Shown in pieces: positions 1 to 10,565 of a stretch of DNA of 57,540 nt (its first letter is position 1; each line of letters begins with the position of its first letter). Source of the stretch: Actinomycetes bacterium. Its GTDB lineage: Bacteria > Actinomycetota > Acidimicrobiia > Acidimicrobiales > Bog-793. Under the pieces are notes generated by a model, which was not told the origin of the DNA, did not search any database, and saw nothing but the letters and a program-made list of their open reading frames with translations. The stretch lies in assembly GCA_021838945.1 (NCBI GenBank), contig JAKCCH010000007.1, positions 1 through 57,540 of the forward strand. The letters run 5' to 3'. The position numbers were made by a program, and so were the translations under genes.

Positions 1-774
1 GGGCTCCTCCCAGCGCCGGATCGGCCGCTGACCACTCGTCCGCGGTCCGGTACGAGGGCCGCTCCGCTCCTCGGAGCTGCCGGGCTCCCGTCGCTCCCGG
101 GCGTCGTTGCGATCACCAGGCTCACGCCACCCGCTGCCGCCACTGCGGTACGGGCGATCGCCGCTGTACCCACGAGCGCCGCTGTACCCACGAGCCCCTC
201 TGTAGCCGCGTTGACCGTCGCTGCCGCCGCCGTAGCCGTCTCGCCGCTCGCCGCGATAGCCGCCTTCTCGCTGCTCGCCCCGTGGCGGGCCGTAAGGGCG
301 CTCGCCGCGCTGCCCGCCGGCGCCACGCTGGCCGCCGTAGCCGCGCTCGCCCCGTTCTCCGCCGGCGCCACGCTGGCCGCCGTAGCCGCGCTCGCCGCGC
401 TGCCCGCCATCGCCCCGCGGCGCGCCGTAGCCGCGCTCGCCGCGCTGCCCGCCGGCGCCACGCGGCGCGCCGTAGCCGCGCTCGCCGCGTTCCCCGCCGG
501 CGCCGCGCTGCCCGCCGTAGCCGCGCTCGCCGCGTTCCCCGCCGGCGCCACGCTGCCCGCCGTAGCCGCGCTCGCCCCGCTGCCCGCCGTCGCCTCGTGG
601 CGCGCCGTAGCCGCGCTCGCCCCGGTAACCACCACCGGCGCGGCGTTCGCCGCTGCCGGGCCGGCCGTCCCGCCCGCGATCCCCACTGCTCCGGCCGCGT
701 GCGCCGCCGTCGCGACCGGAACCGAAACGTCCGGCTCCCCCGCTGCGCCTGTCGTCTCGACCGTTGGCGCTCAT
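1..774 (-). CDS. Gly/Arg-rich repeat N-terminal arm of an unidentified protein (partial; perhaps an RlmB/TrmH-type rRNA methyltransferase)
   Basis: Only the first 258 codons are visible; the frame is open to the left edge with no stop. The ATG overlaps the ispF stop (ATGA) and has GAGGAGG seven bases upstream, so the start is firm. The visible part is almost entirely Gly, Arg, Tyr, Glu and Gln with no hydrophobic core. It is therefore probably a disordered, RNA-binding-like arm, with seven in-phase copies and one decayed copy of the unit GERGYG[GA][QP]RG[AD]GG[QE]R. The last codons before the edge look more ordinary (QRPIRRWEE). In mycobacteria ispF is followed by cysS and an rRNA 2'-O-methyltransferase gene (rlmB-like) whose product also has a basic N-terminal arm. 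An rlmB-like enzyme is my guess for the missing part, from position only. A helicase or another RNA-binding protein is equally compatible with what can be seen. Confidence 0.75.
   Translation of the reverse strand, partial: MSANGRDDRRSGGAGRFGSGRDGGARGRSSGDRGRDGRPGSGERRAGGGYRGERGYGAPRGDGGQRGERGYGGQRGAGGERGERGYGGQRGAGGERGERGYGAPRGAGGQRGERGYGAPRGDGGQRGERGYGGQRGAGGERGERGYGGQRGAGGQRGERPYGPPRGEQREGGYRGERRDGYGGGSDGQRGYRGARGYSGARGYSGDRPYRSGGSGWREPGDRNDARERREPGSSEERSGPRTGPRTSGQRPIRRWEEP
265..621 (-). repeat. 45-bp in-frame tandem repeat array (about 7.8 copies)
   Basis: Starting at 621 and reading down the minus strand, seven complete 45-bp units follow one another with no spacer. A partial eighth ([14 protein letters not shown]) ends near 265. 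Each unit encodes 15 residues that vary only at the G/A, Q/P, A/D and Q/E positions. Codon choice differs between units at several sites, so the array is not a fresh duplication or a simple assembly artefact. The period is a multiple of three, as expected for a repeat that expands under coding selection. The array produces several long Arg-rich or Ala-rich open frames on both strands that are only shadows. Confidence 0.9.
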
Positions 775-1316
775 GGTTCAACCTCCTCGATGGAAGCCAC
801 CGCCCAGCACGCGATCCCCTCCACGCGGCCGAGCGCGCCCAGTCGCTCCGGGCGGGTCGCCTTGACGTGAACAGGACCGCAGGCCGCTGCCGACAGCTTC
901 GTGATCATGTCCTCCCTGGCCACGACGATGCGTGGACGCTCAGCGACGACCGTGCAGTCGGCGTTCACGAGGCGGAAACCAGCCGCTTGGATGCGGCGAG
1001 CAACCTCCGAGAGGAGAACCAGGCTATCGGCACCACGCCAGCGGTCGTCCGTGTCCGGAAAATGCATGCCGATGTCACCGAGCCCGGCGGCCCCGAGCAT
1101 GGCATCCGAGACGGCGTGGGCGATGACGTCGGCGTCACTGTGGCCCTCGAGCCCGCGCTCTCCGTGGAATTCGACGCCACCGAGGACGAGCGACCTCTGC
1201 GGGTCGTCGGAGAAGGGGTGCACGTCGATCCCGATACCCGACCGGCTCGATCTGCCCGACCGGCTCGATCTGCCTGGCCGGCTCGAGCCGCTCGACCGGC
1301 CCGCCGAGCTCGTCAC
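771..1316 (-). CDS. ispF: 2-C-methyl-D-erythritol 2,4-cyclodiphosphate synthase
   Basis: IspF forms the cyclic diphosphate in the cytosolic non-mevalonate (MEP) isoprenoid pathway. The core begins at GIGIDVHPF, giving the Asp and His metal ligands. It continues through [16 protein letters not shown], the [11 protein letters not shown] segment and ERPRI, to a C-terminal [11 protein letters not shown] chose the GTG at 1316 because it overlaps the ispD stop (GTGA); this gives 181 residues. The usual length is about 155-160. The excess is an N-terminal Ser/Arg/Gly linker made of a repeated hexapeptide GRSSRS, encoded by 18-bp tandem repeats. A start inside the linker is unlikely because it contains no usable start codon. 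The gene is translationally coupled on both sides: ispD upstream and the Gly/Arg-rich gene downstream. It supplies precursors to the polyprenyl synthase seen further along. Confidence 0.95.
   Translation of the reverse strand: MTSSAGRSSGSSRPGRSSRSGRSSRSGIGIDVHPFSDDPQRSLVLGGVEFHGERGLEGHSDADVIAHAVSDAMLGAAGLGDIGMHFPDTDDRWRGADSLVLLSEVARRIQAAGFRLVNADCTVVAERPRIVVAREDMITKLSAAACGPVHVKATRPERLGALGRVEGIACWAVASIEEVEP
1240..1311 (-). repeat. 18-bp tandem repeat (4 units) in the ispF N-terminal linker
   Basis: Four abutting 18-bp units begin at 1240, 1258, 1276 and 1294. The first two differ by one base, and the third and fourth are more diverged. In the ispF frame the clean copies encode GRSSRS, producing a Ser/Arg-rich linker between the coupled GTG start and the conserved IspF core. 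There is no unique spacer between units. Confidence 0.8.
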
Positions 1317-2017
1317 GCCCAGCCACCCGGTGCCGCCGGCTGGACCTTCGCGTGCCGTTCGGCCCACCAGGCGACAACCTGGAGGTCGTCCGGGGAGGTG
1401 ATCTTCACGTTCGCCTCTTCGCCCGGGACGACCACGACTCGTCCGCCGGCTTGCTCGATCAAGCCGGCATCGTCGGTCGCGTCCGGATCACCCTCGTGGG
1501 CACGGCGCAGCAGCTGAGCCGAGAACGCCTGCGGTGTCTGCACGCGTACGAGGTGCGAGCGGTCGATCGTCTCGATCACGACACCCTCGCTGACACGCTT
1601 CACAGTGTCGTGGATCGGTACACCCGGAATCGCCCCGTCCGCCCCGGCTCGCACCGCTGCGACAACCGCCTCACAGAGCTGCGGCGACGCGAGCGGGCGA
1701 GCGGCGTCGTGGACGACGACGATCTCGCAGTCCGCCGGCACGACCGCCAGGCCTGCCCGCACGGAGCCAGCTCGCGTCGGCCCACCCGTTGCCAGCTGGA
1801 GTCGATGCCCAGCAGGATCGCGGACCCCGAGATCCTGGAGCCCGAGACTCGAGAAGTCCGGGGGCACGACGAGCACGATCCCGTCGGCGGTTGCCGCGAC
1901 GGATTGGACGGCGAGACCGACGACGGTGCGCTCACCGATGGAGGCGAACTGCTTGAGCGCGCCGAAACGCACGCCCCGACCGGCTGCGACGACGATCGCC
2001 CAGACCGGGCCCGACAT
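1313..2017 (-). CDS. ispD: 2-C-methyl-D-erythritol 4-phosphate cytidylyltransferase
   Basis: IspD joins CTP to methylerythritol phosphate, two steps before IspF in the MEP pathway. The protein (234 residues, normal length) opens with the nucleotidyltransferase loop AAGRGVRFG followed by LKQF. It carries VVHDAARPLASP in the middle (the conserved Asp-Ala-Ala-Arg segment) and ends with the substrate-binding TPQAF and DDAGLIE motifs plus NVKITSPDDL. All are typical of IspD. Its stop overlaps the ispF GTG, and it begins nine bases after the carD stop. carD-ispD-ispF is therefore probably one transcript, an arrangement also found in mycobacteria. Confidence 0.96.
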   Translation of the reverse strand: MSGPVWAIVVAAGRGVRFGALKQFASIGERTVVGLAVQSVAATADGIVLVVPPDFSSLGLQDLGVRDPAGHRLQLATGGPTRAGSVRAGLAVVPADCEIVVVHDAARPLASPQLCEAVVAAVRAGADGAIPGVPIHDTVKRVSEGVVIETIDRSHLVRVQTPQAFSAQLLRRAHEGDPDATDDAGLIEQAGGRVVVVPGEEANVKITSPDDLQVVAWWAERHAKVQPAAPGGWA

Positions 2018-2026
2018 GACCGGCTC

Positions 2027-2503
2027 CTACGGGAGAGCCGCGTTCAGGCGCTCCTCGGCTTCTTCCTCGCTGACACCGATCGCGAACGTCAGCTCGGAGA
2101 CGAGGATCTGGCGGGCGCGGGTGAGCATGCGCTTCTCGCCGGCAGACAGCCCCTTGTCCTTGTCACGGATCGAGAGGTTCCGGACCACCTCCGCCACCTG
2201 GTAGATGTCGCCTGACTTCAGCTTCTCGACGTGGTTCTTGTAACGGCGCGACCAGTTCGTCGGCATCCGCGCCTCCTTCTTGCGGAGCACCGCGAACACC
2301 TCCTCGACCTCTTCGTCGTTGATGACCTCGCGAAGGCCCACCTCCGCGGTGTTGTCGGCCGGGACCATCAATGTGAGGTCGCCGTATGCGAGGCGCAGGA
2401 CGAGGTACTCCCTCTTCTCGCCGAAGTAGTCGCGGACCTCGCGCCGCTCCACCACTGCAGCCCCGTGATGGGGATAGACGACCTTGTCGCCGACGTCGAA
2501 CAA
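2027..2503 (-). CDS. carD: CarD-family RNA polymerase-binding transcription regulator
   Basis: CarD binds the RNA polymerase beta subunit and stabilises the open promoter complex, mainly at rRNA and housekeeping promoters. The N-terminal Tudor-like polymerase-interacting domain is clear (DVGDKVVYPHHG, then a beta-rich stretch to about residue 55). The C-terminal helical DNA-binding part contains NWSRRYK, with Trp84 at the position of the tryptophan that wedges the bubble in mycobacterial CarD. I set the start at TTG 2503: GAGGAG stands six bases upstream and the 158 residues match the family. The longer frame to 2680 adds unrelated low-complexity sequence. The 240 bases upstream, to the radA stop, hold no gene that I can support. 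Confidence 0.95.
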   Translation of the reverse strand: MFDVGDKVVYPHHGAAVVERREVRDYFGEKREYLVLRLAYGDLTLMVPADNTAEVGLREVINDEEVEEVFAVLRKKEARMPTNWSRRYKNHVEKLKSGDIYQVAEVVRNLSIRDKDKGLSAGEKRMLTRARQILVSELTFAIGVSEEEAEERLNAALP

Positions 2504-2744
2504 AACAAACTCCTCGTGACAGTGAGAGATGGCCCAACTCGCGCGCACGCCAGGACGACCGTTCGGGGAATGGGCCTCCGATGCCGCTCCAGCGGCACCG
2601 CAGCTCAATTGTGCCAGCTTTTCGCGGGGACCGGCACATCCTGGCGTCGAGCGCCACGCTTCGCGTGCGCTCGGGCACATCCGCCGCCCTCGTTCAACGC
2701 TCGGCAGCCGCAGCCTGTTCCCGCGGCCATGCTGCAGGAACGGG

Positions 2745-4193
2745 TCACGCGGCGGGCGAGGGCGCCGCCTTCAGGTGCCGCACCAGGTCCGTCCACCCGA
2801 GCAGGGCTACCGCCTCCACCACCGATCGCACCCGTTGCAGGTGCATCCCCGGCGGACCGTCAGGAGTCGCTTCGGGGACGATCGCACGTCGGAAGCCGAG
2901 GCGACCTGCTTCGGCCAGGCGCCGCTCGGGACGGGCGACCTGCCGCACCTCACCGGCGAGCCCGAGCTCCCCGAAGACGACGGCGTCGGGCGGGAGGGGA
3001 AAGCCCGTGATCGATGACAGCACCGCGAGTGCGACAGCGAGGTCGCTCGCCGGCTCGCTCACCTTGATCCCGCCGACGGTCGACGCGAAGACGTCGACCG
3101 AGCCCAGGTGGCAGTCGCAGCGCCGCTCGAGGATCGCCAGCAAGAGCGCGAGCCGGGACGGGCTCACCCCTTGCACGACGCGGCGCGGGGCTGCGCTGTG
3201 GCTGCGGGTGACGAGCGCCTGGACCTCGACGAGAAGAGGTCTCCGCCCTTCGACGACGGGCATCGCGACGGTGCCGGCCGCGTCCGGCCGGCGGTCGCCG
3301 AGCAGCACGGCGCTCGGGTCGGTGATCGAGGTGAGACCGTCCTCGTTCATCTCGAAGAGTCCGAGCTCCCCGGCAGGTCCGTACCGGTGCTTCGTGGCGA
3401 TGAGCGACCGCAGAGCGTGGTGGCGATCGCCTTCGAAGGAAAGGACCGTGTCCACGAGGTGCTCGAGGGTGCGCGGCCCTGCGAGCGCGCCGTCCTTCGT
3501 CACATGGCCGACGAGGATCGTCGCCGTGCCCGTCGCCTTGGCGTACTGGGCCAGCAGCTGAGCGCACTCGCGAACCTGGGTCGGCGAGCCGGCGGGCGAC
3601 GAGATGGCGGGATCGCTGATGGCCTGGATGGAATCGATGACGAGAAGGCGGGGCCCGACCTGGTCCGCTGCCTCGATGGCCGCCATGAGATGGGCCGTCG
3701 ACATGAGGAATCCCGCTTCCGCGACCGAGCCGAGACGCGCCGCTCGCCTGCTGACCTGTTCCGCCGACTCCTCCGCCGCAACGATGAGCGCTCGCCCGCC
3801 CCGGTCGGCCGTCGCCGACACGGCCTGGAGCACGAGCGTGGACTTGCCGATCCCGGGCTCGCCCCCGAGCAGGGTGACCGAGCCGGGAACGAGCCCGCCG
3901 GACAGGACGCGGTCGAGCTCGTCGATCCCGGTCGGGAAGGGTTCCGAGGCGTCCGGGCTCACACTCGGCAACGGCACCGGTCTCATGGGATGCTCACCGA
4001 GGGCGATCCGCAAACCACCCTCGTCGGCACGCCAGCCGTGAGCGCCGACATCGCGGCCGCCGAGGCGGGGCTCACGAGGCCCGCTCTGCTCGGTGAGGGT
4101 GTTCCACTCGCCGCAGGCGGAGCACCTCCCGGTCCACTTCGGGGCTGTCGCACCGCAAGCGGTGCAGACGTGGTGACGGCTCGGGCGTGTCAT
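2745..4193 (-). CDS. radA: DNA repair ATPase RadA
   Basis: RadA (also called Sms) is a RecA-like helicase that drives branch migration during recombination and repair. Domain order: C4 zinc finger (Cys10, Cys13, Cys24, Cys27); a RecA-type ATPase with Walker A GGEPGIGKST near residue 110 and the Walker B stretch LLVIDSIQAI; and a C-terminal Lon-protease-like domain. The 482 residues fit the family. The signature usually written KNRFG appears here as KHRYG (ATKHRYGPAGELG), a conservative but noticeable change. The gene ends about 240 bases before carD and has its own ATG; a strong hairpin separates it from clpC upstream. Confidence 0.96.
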   Translation of the reverse strand: MTRPSRHHVCTACGATAPKWTGRCSACGEWNTLTEQSGPREPRLGGRDVGAHGWRADEGGLRIALGEHPMRPVPLPSVSPDASEPFPTGIDELDRVLSGGLVPGSVTLLGGEPGIGKSTLVLQAVSATADRGGRALIVAAEESAEQVSRRAARLGSVAEAGFLMSTAHLMAAIEAADQVGPRLLVIDSIQAISDPAISSPAGSPTQVRECAQLLAQYAKATGTATILVGHVTKDGALAGPRTLEHLVDTVLSFEGDRHHALRSLIATKHRYGPAGELGLFEMNEDGLTSITDPSAVLLGDRRPDAAGTVAMPVVEGRRPLLVEVQALVTRSHSAAPRRVVQGVSPSRLALLLAILERRCDCHLGSVDVFASTVGGIKVSEPASDLAVALAVLSSITGFPLPPDAVVFGELGLAGEVRQVARPERRLAEAGRLGFRRAIVPEATPDGPPGMHLQRVRSVVEAVALLGWTDLVRHLKAAPSPAA

Positions 4194-4248
4194 GAGCGAG
4201 ACCGTACGAGAAGGGTGCGCGTCGAGGCCCGACCGCCTCCCGGCAGCA

Positions 4249-4278
4249 CGAAGGCCGGGCTGCGAAGCCCGGCCTTCG
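4249..4278 (-). terminator. Perfect 13-bp hairpin between clpC and radA
   Basis: The arms at 4249-4261 and 4266-4278 are exact inverted complements around a four-base loop (GCGA on the plus strand). The hairpin lies 50 bases beyond the clpC stop. There is no T-run after it, which is common for actinobacterial terminators. It most likely ends clpC transcription before radA; an RNA-processing hairpin is the alternative. Confidence 0.7.
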
Positions 4279-4328
4279 GCAACGGATGGTGCAACTCGGG
4301 TGCGGCCGGAGCGCCGGCCGCCACGACC

Positions 4329-6851
<2,523 letters not shown>

Positions 6852-7136
6852 CTGCGGCTCCTCAGTGGACGGTTCCTGTGGTCAGTCTATCGGCAGGGGG
6901 TGTCCCAGCTGTTAGCAACTGCTCCTGCGAGAGACCTGTGTCATGTTGAACACTTCACTGCACCGTGGCCTTCCCCGCAGGTGACGGTGCCTAATCTTCG
7001 CAGCCGCGCCCGCTCGGGGGCCGGCAGAGCGGGGATCGGGGACGACACCGGAGCGCGACGGTCGGCGGGCCGCCGGAGCCCGCACCGTCGCTCCGGCTGT
7101 CAGGAGGCGTGGCAAGTCGCCTAGGGTCTTGCTCTG
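6852..7136. promoter_or_regulatory. Divergent promoter region between clpC and the polyprenyl synthase gene
   Basis: This 285-base gap is the longest in the window and holds no gene that I can support. On the minus strand it carries the clpC ribosome binding site and a possible -10 (TAGACT) about 40 bases upstream of the clpC TTG. On the plus strand it ends in a TAGGGT box next to the polyprenyl synthase GTG. A small near-palindrome (GTTAGCAAC) lies near 6912; I cannot assign it to a regulator. Confidence 0.5.
7122..7127 (+). promoter_or_regulatory. -10 box for a probably leaderless polyprenyl synthase transcript
   Basis: TAGGGT ends nine bases before the GTG start. The only Shine-Dalgarno-like AGGAGG lies about 30 bases upstream of the GTG, too far to serve it. 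A weak -35 (CTGTCA) lies 19-20 bases upstream of the -10. Confidence 0.45.
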
Positions 7137-8153
7137 GTGAACGGGTCCGACCTCTTCGCATTACCTGTTGCGGACGACGAGCTCTCGCGCCTCGAGAGCT
7201 GTCTGAGGGAGTCGGTGATCGGCAACGATGCGTTTCTCAACGAGGTGGCGAGCCACCTCATCGTGGCCGGCGGCAAGAGGCTACGCCCCACCCTGACGCT
7301 CACCGCAGCCGAGCTCTCCGGCGGCACGATCACGAAGGACGTCCTGCTCGGGGGCGTCTCGGTCGAGCTCGTACACCTCGCCTCCCTCTACCACGACGAC
7401 GTGATGGACGAGGCCGTGCGGCGCCGCAGCGTCGAGAGCGTGAACGCGAGGTGGGGGAACCTCGTCGCCATCGTCGCCGGCGACTTCCTGCTCGCTCGCT
7501 CCGCCGAGATAGCGGCCGGGCTCGGACCGGAGATCGCCGGCCTCCTCGCTGCCACGCTCGCCCGCCTGTGCCAGGGGCAGGTGGCCGAGGTCCGTTCCGC
7601 CTTCCAGATCGAGCGGGACGAGAAGGACTACCTCACCACGATCTCCGACAAGACAGCGGCTCTCATGGCGACTGCCTGCCGGATCGGCGGCATCACGGCC
7701 GAGCTCGAGCGGCACCGGATCGACGACCTGACGGCCTTCGGTGAGGCCTTCGGCATGGTGTTCCAGATCCGCGACGACGTCCTCGACGTCATCGCCACCG
7801 AGGAGGAGCTCGGCAAGCCGCCCGGCCAGGATCTCGCCGAGGGCATCTACACCCTGCCGGTGCAGCGCGCGCTGCTCGACCGCTCCGTCTCCCGGCCGAT
7901 CCGGGACCTGCTCGGGCGCCCTCTCAACGAGTCCGAGCGCGAGCGGGCACGCGCCCTCGTCGCCTGCTCGGAGGGCATCGTGGCGTCGTCGCTCGTCGCG
8001 CGTGAGTACGCGGACCAGGCGGCCGAGGCGGCAGGACGGTTGGACGGCGGCCCGATCAGTGACCGCCTCGTCAGGCTGGCGCTGGACGTGGCCGACGACC
8101 TGTCGGAAGCGGCGACCTCCGCCCGGCAGCGTTTCGAGCAGCTCGCCGGCTGA
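7137..8153 (+). CDS. Polyprenyl (probably long-chain) diphosphate synthase
   Basis: This trans-isoprenyl diphosphate synthase lengthens prenyl diphosphates by head-to-tail condensation. Its likely product is the menaquinone side chain. Both Asp-rich magnesium sites are intact: the first as HDDVMDE (Asp87, Asp88, Asp91) and the second as IRDDVLD near residue 212. The GGKRLRP segment that binds the pyrophosphate also stands. Length (338 residues) fits the heptaprenyl/octaprenyl synthase group; chain length cannot be read with certainty. The GTG start follows a -10 box by nine bases, suggesting a leaderless mRNA. The gene is convergent with lysS (four bases between stops) and sits where mycobacteria carry lsr2 between lysS and clpC. 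Confidence 0.9.
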   Translation: MNGSDLFALPVADDELSRLESCLRESVIGNDAFLNEVASHLIVAGGKRLRPTLTLTAAELSGGTITKDVLLGGVSVELVHLASLYHDDVMDEAVRRRSVESVNARWGNLVAIVAGDFLLARSAEIAAGLGPEIAGLLAATLARLCQGQVAEVRSAFQIERDEKDYLTTISDKTAALMATACRIGGITAELERHRIDDLTAFGEAFGMVFQIRDDVLDVIATEEELGKPPGQDLAEGIYTLPVQRALLDRSVSRPIRDLLGRPLNESERERARALVACSEGIVASSLVAREYADQAAEAAGRLDGGPISDRLVRLALDVADDLSEAATSARQRFEQLAG

Positions 8154-8157
8154 CCAC

Positions 8158-9720
8158 TCAAGGGGCCTCGTCCGGGACCTCTCCGTCGGTTGCCGGCCCG
8201 GCTCCGCCCTGTCCCTGCGCAGCACCAGGCGGCGGCTGCCCTCCTGCTTCCGGTCGCAACGCGGGGAAGAGCAGCACCTCGCGGATGTGGTGCACGTCCG
8301 CCAGCAGCATGACCAGCCGGTCGACTCCGAGCCCGATCCCGCCGGTCGGCGGCATGCCCCGCTCGAGCGCGCGGAGGAAGTCGGCGTCGGTCGGCATCGC
8401 CTCCTCGTCACCTTTCAGCCTGTCGAGCGCCTGCGCCTCGAAACGAGCGCGCTGGTCTTCCGGGTCGATCAGCTCGCTGTAGCACTCCCCGATCTCGCGC
8501 CCTGCGACGATCGGCGTCAGCCGCTCCACGTAGCCGGGCTTGGACCGGTGCTTGCGGGTCAGTGGCGACACCGACTCGGGGTAGTCCATGACGTGCACCG
8601 GGCCCCACAGGTTCGGTTCGGTCGTCTTCTCGTAGATCTCGGTGAGCACCTGCCCTGCGTCGAAGCGCTCCTCCATCTCGAGGTCGAGGCCGGCTGCCAC
8701 GCGACGAAGCTCCGCCTCGCCCATGCCGAGCGTCGCCTCCACACCGGTCACCTCGGTGATCGCCTCCTCGAGGGTGAGGCGCCGCCAGGGAGGAGCGAGG
8801 TCGAGCTCACGCCCTTCGAACGACAACGTGGTGGCACCGAGGACGGTGGAAGCGACGCCGCTCACGAGGTACTCCTGGAGCTCGGCGACGTCGAGGTAGT
8901 CGGCGTAGGCCTGGTACGCCTCGAGCATCGTGAACTCGGGGTTGTACTTCGGTCCGGTCCCCTCGTTGCGGAACACCCGCCCGATCTCGTACACGCGCTC
9001 CATCCCCCCGATGACGCACCGCTTCAAGAACAGCTCCAGCGCGATGCGCAGGTAGAAGTCCGCGTGCATGGAGTTGTAATGGGTGACGAACGGCTTCGCG
9101 AAGCCGCCGCCCGGGATGGCGTGCAGCACCGGCGTCTCGACCTCGACGAAGCCGCGGGCATCCAGCAGCTCCCGCAACCCGCGCACCACCCGCGACCGCA
9201 GCAGGAAACGCTCGCGCACGCCCTCGTTCGCCCACAGGTCCACCTCGCGCTGGCGGAAGCGCAGGTCGGGGTCGTTCACGCCACGCCACTTGTCACCGAA
9301 CCCGTGCTGCGCCCGAGCGAGCGGGGTCCAGGAGCGGACCTTGACCGAGAGCTCGCCGCGCTTGGTCCGCACGACCTCTCCCTCTGCCCCGATCCAGTCG
9401 CCGAGGTTGAGCCGCTTCAGCTCCTCGAATCGGTCGGTGACGGCGGAGAGGCAGAAGAGCTGGATCTCCCCGGTCCACTCGCGAAGGGTGGCGAAGGCGA
9501 GCTTGCCCTGGACGCGCATGAGCATGACCCGGCCCGCCACGCGGACGGTCTCCCCGGACTCCTCGCCAGTCTCGAGGCGCCCGTACCGCTCCACGACCTC
9601 GGCCACCGGGACCGTCCCTCGGTAGTCGTACGGCACCCCGCGAGGCTCGAGGGTGTCGCTGTCGCCGGTCGGGTGGGAGGGGGTCACGGCCGTGGTGTCG
9701 GAGGGGGTGTCGGGGATCAT
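8158..9720 (-). CDS. lysS: Lysyl-tRNA synthetase, class II
   Basis: LysS charges tRNA-Lys in the cytosol. The N-terminal OB-fold anticodon-binding domain spans about residues 50-170 (VRVAGRVMLMRVQGKLAF). The class II catalytic core follows, with motif 1 around FVEVETPVLH, motif 2 around YEIGRVFRNEGTGPKYNPEF, and motif 3 as GIGLGVDRLVMLLAD near the end. About 30 residues of Pro/Gly/Ala-rich tail follow motif 3 and are not part of the fold. The ATG overlaps the coaX stop (ATGA), so translation is coupled. It is the last gene of the pantothenate/NAD cluster, as in mycobacteria where coaX also precedes lysS. Confidence 0.97.
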   Translation of the reverse strand: MIPDTPSDTTAVTPSHPTGDSDTLEPRGVPYDYRGTVPVAEVVERYGRLETGEESGETVRVAGRVMLMRVQGKLAFATLREWTGEIQLFCLSAVTDRFEELKRLNLGDWIGAEGEVVRTKRGELSVKVRSWTPLARAQHGFGDKWRGVNDPDLRFRQREVDLWANEGVRERFLLRSRVVRGLRELLDARGFVEVETPVLHAIPGGGFAKPFVTHYNSMHADFYLRIALELFLKRCVIGGMERVYEIGRVFRNEGTGPKYNPEFTMLEAYQAYADYLDVAELQEYLVSGVASTVLGATTLSFEGRELDLAPPWRRLTLEEAITEVTGVEATLGMGEAELRRVAAGLDLEMEERFDAGQVLTEIYEKTTEPNLWGPVHVMDYPESVSPLTRKHRSKPGYVERLTPIVAGREIGECYSELIDPEDQRARFEAQALDRLKGDEEAMPTDADFLRALERGMPPTGGIGLGVDRLVMLLADVHHIREVLLFPALRPEAGGQPPPGAAQGQGGAGPATDGEVPDEAP

Positions 9721-10556
9721 CGGGTGTTTCTCTCGTAGATGAGCCGGAGGCCGTGCAGCGTCAACCAGGGCTCGTGGAACTCGATGACCTCGGACAGGTG
9801 GCAGATGAGCCCGGCCAGGCCGCCCGTGGCGACGACGCGAGCCTCTCCGAGCTCGTCGATGATCCGGCGGCAGAGCCCGTCCACGAGGCCGACGTAGCCA
9901 TAGACGGCGCCCGATTGGATCGATTCCACCGTCGACCTCCCGATCACATGGCGGGGCTCCACGATCTCGACCCGGCGCAACGCCGCCGCCGCCTCGAAGA
10001 GCGCGTCCATGCTGATCTCGACACCTGGCGTGATCGCACCCCCGATGTACTCACCGGCGGCCGACACGACATCGAACGTCGTGGCTGTACCGAGGTCCAC
10101 GACGATGAGCGGCGGCGTCAGGAGGTCGAGCGCCCCGACGGCGTTCGCGATCCGATCTGCCCCGACCTCCTTCGGGTTGTCGTAGAGGATGGGCATCCCC
10201 GTCTTGATGCCCGGCTCGATCACGACGAAGGGGACGGGGAACCACCTCACTGCCATCTCCCGCAGCGCCATCGTCACGCTCGGCACCGAGGACGAGACGG
10301 CGAGGCCGGTGAGCTGCTGCTTCAGCTCGTCCCCACGGATGTCGATGCCGACGAGCCGGAGCAGCTCGACGAGGAGGAGGGCGTGCTCGTCCGACGTCCG
10401 GTCCGCCACGGTCGCGAGCCTCCAGTGGTGCTTGAGATCCGGAAGCTCGCCGCCCGCAGCTCCCGCTCGGCGGGCCAGGGCCTCCCCTTCGCGGGTCGGA
10501 GGATCGAACACGCCGATCACCGTCTGGGTGTTGCCGACGTCGAGGGCGAGCAGCAC
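9717..10556 (-). CDS. coaX: Type III pantothenate kinase
   Basis: CoaX phosphorylates pantothenate, the first step from vitamin B5 to coenzyme A. It shows the ASKHA-fold phosphate-1 motif LLALDVGNTQTVIGVFD at the N-terminus, GADRIANAVGA in the middle and the phosphate-2 motif VDLGTATTFDVV with GGAITPG. All are characteristic of type III rather than of CoaA. Length is 279 residues, slightly above the common 255-260; the excess is an insert in the first 40 residues. It follows nadC by nine bases and is coupled to lysS. Together with panC and the DUF2520 gene it gives most of a pantothenate-to-CoA set, but no panD is seen here. Confidence 0.95.
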   Translation of the reverse strand: MLLALDVGNTQTVIGVFDPPTREGEALARRAGAAGGELPDLKHHWRLATVADRTSDEHALLLVELLRLVGIDIRGDELKQQLTGLAVSSSVPSVTMALREMAVRWFPVPFVVIEPGIKTGMPILYDNPKEVGADRIANAVGALDLLTPPLIVVDLGTATTFDVVSAAGEYIGGAITPGVEISMDALFEAAAALRRVEIVEPRHVIGRSTVESIQSGAVYGYVGLVDGLCRRIIDELGEARVVATGGLAGLICHLSEVIEFHEPWLTLHGLRLIYERNTR

Positions 10557-10565
10557 GTCCAGTGT

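Noticed and set aside
265-621. Possible CRISPR array
   Set aside because: Units abut without unique spacers and preserve one protein reading frame.
122-1517. Long Arg-rich and Ala-rich open frames across the 45-bp repeat and ispF on both strands
   Set aside because: They are shadows of the Gly/Arg/Tyr repeat gene and ispF: no ribosome binding sites, biased composition from codon periodicity only, and they overlap well-supported genes.
2610-2640. Sigma-54-like TGGCAC segment upstream of carD
   Set aside because: The matching TTGC element is not at the required spacing and actinobacteria normally lack sigma-54.
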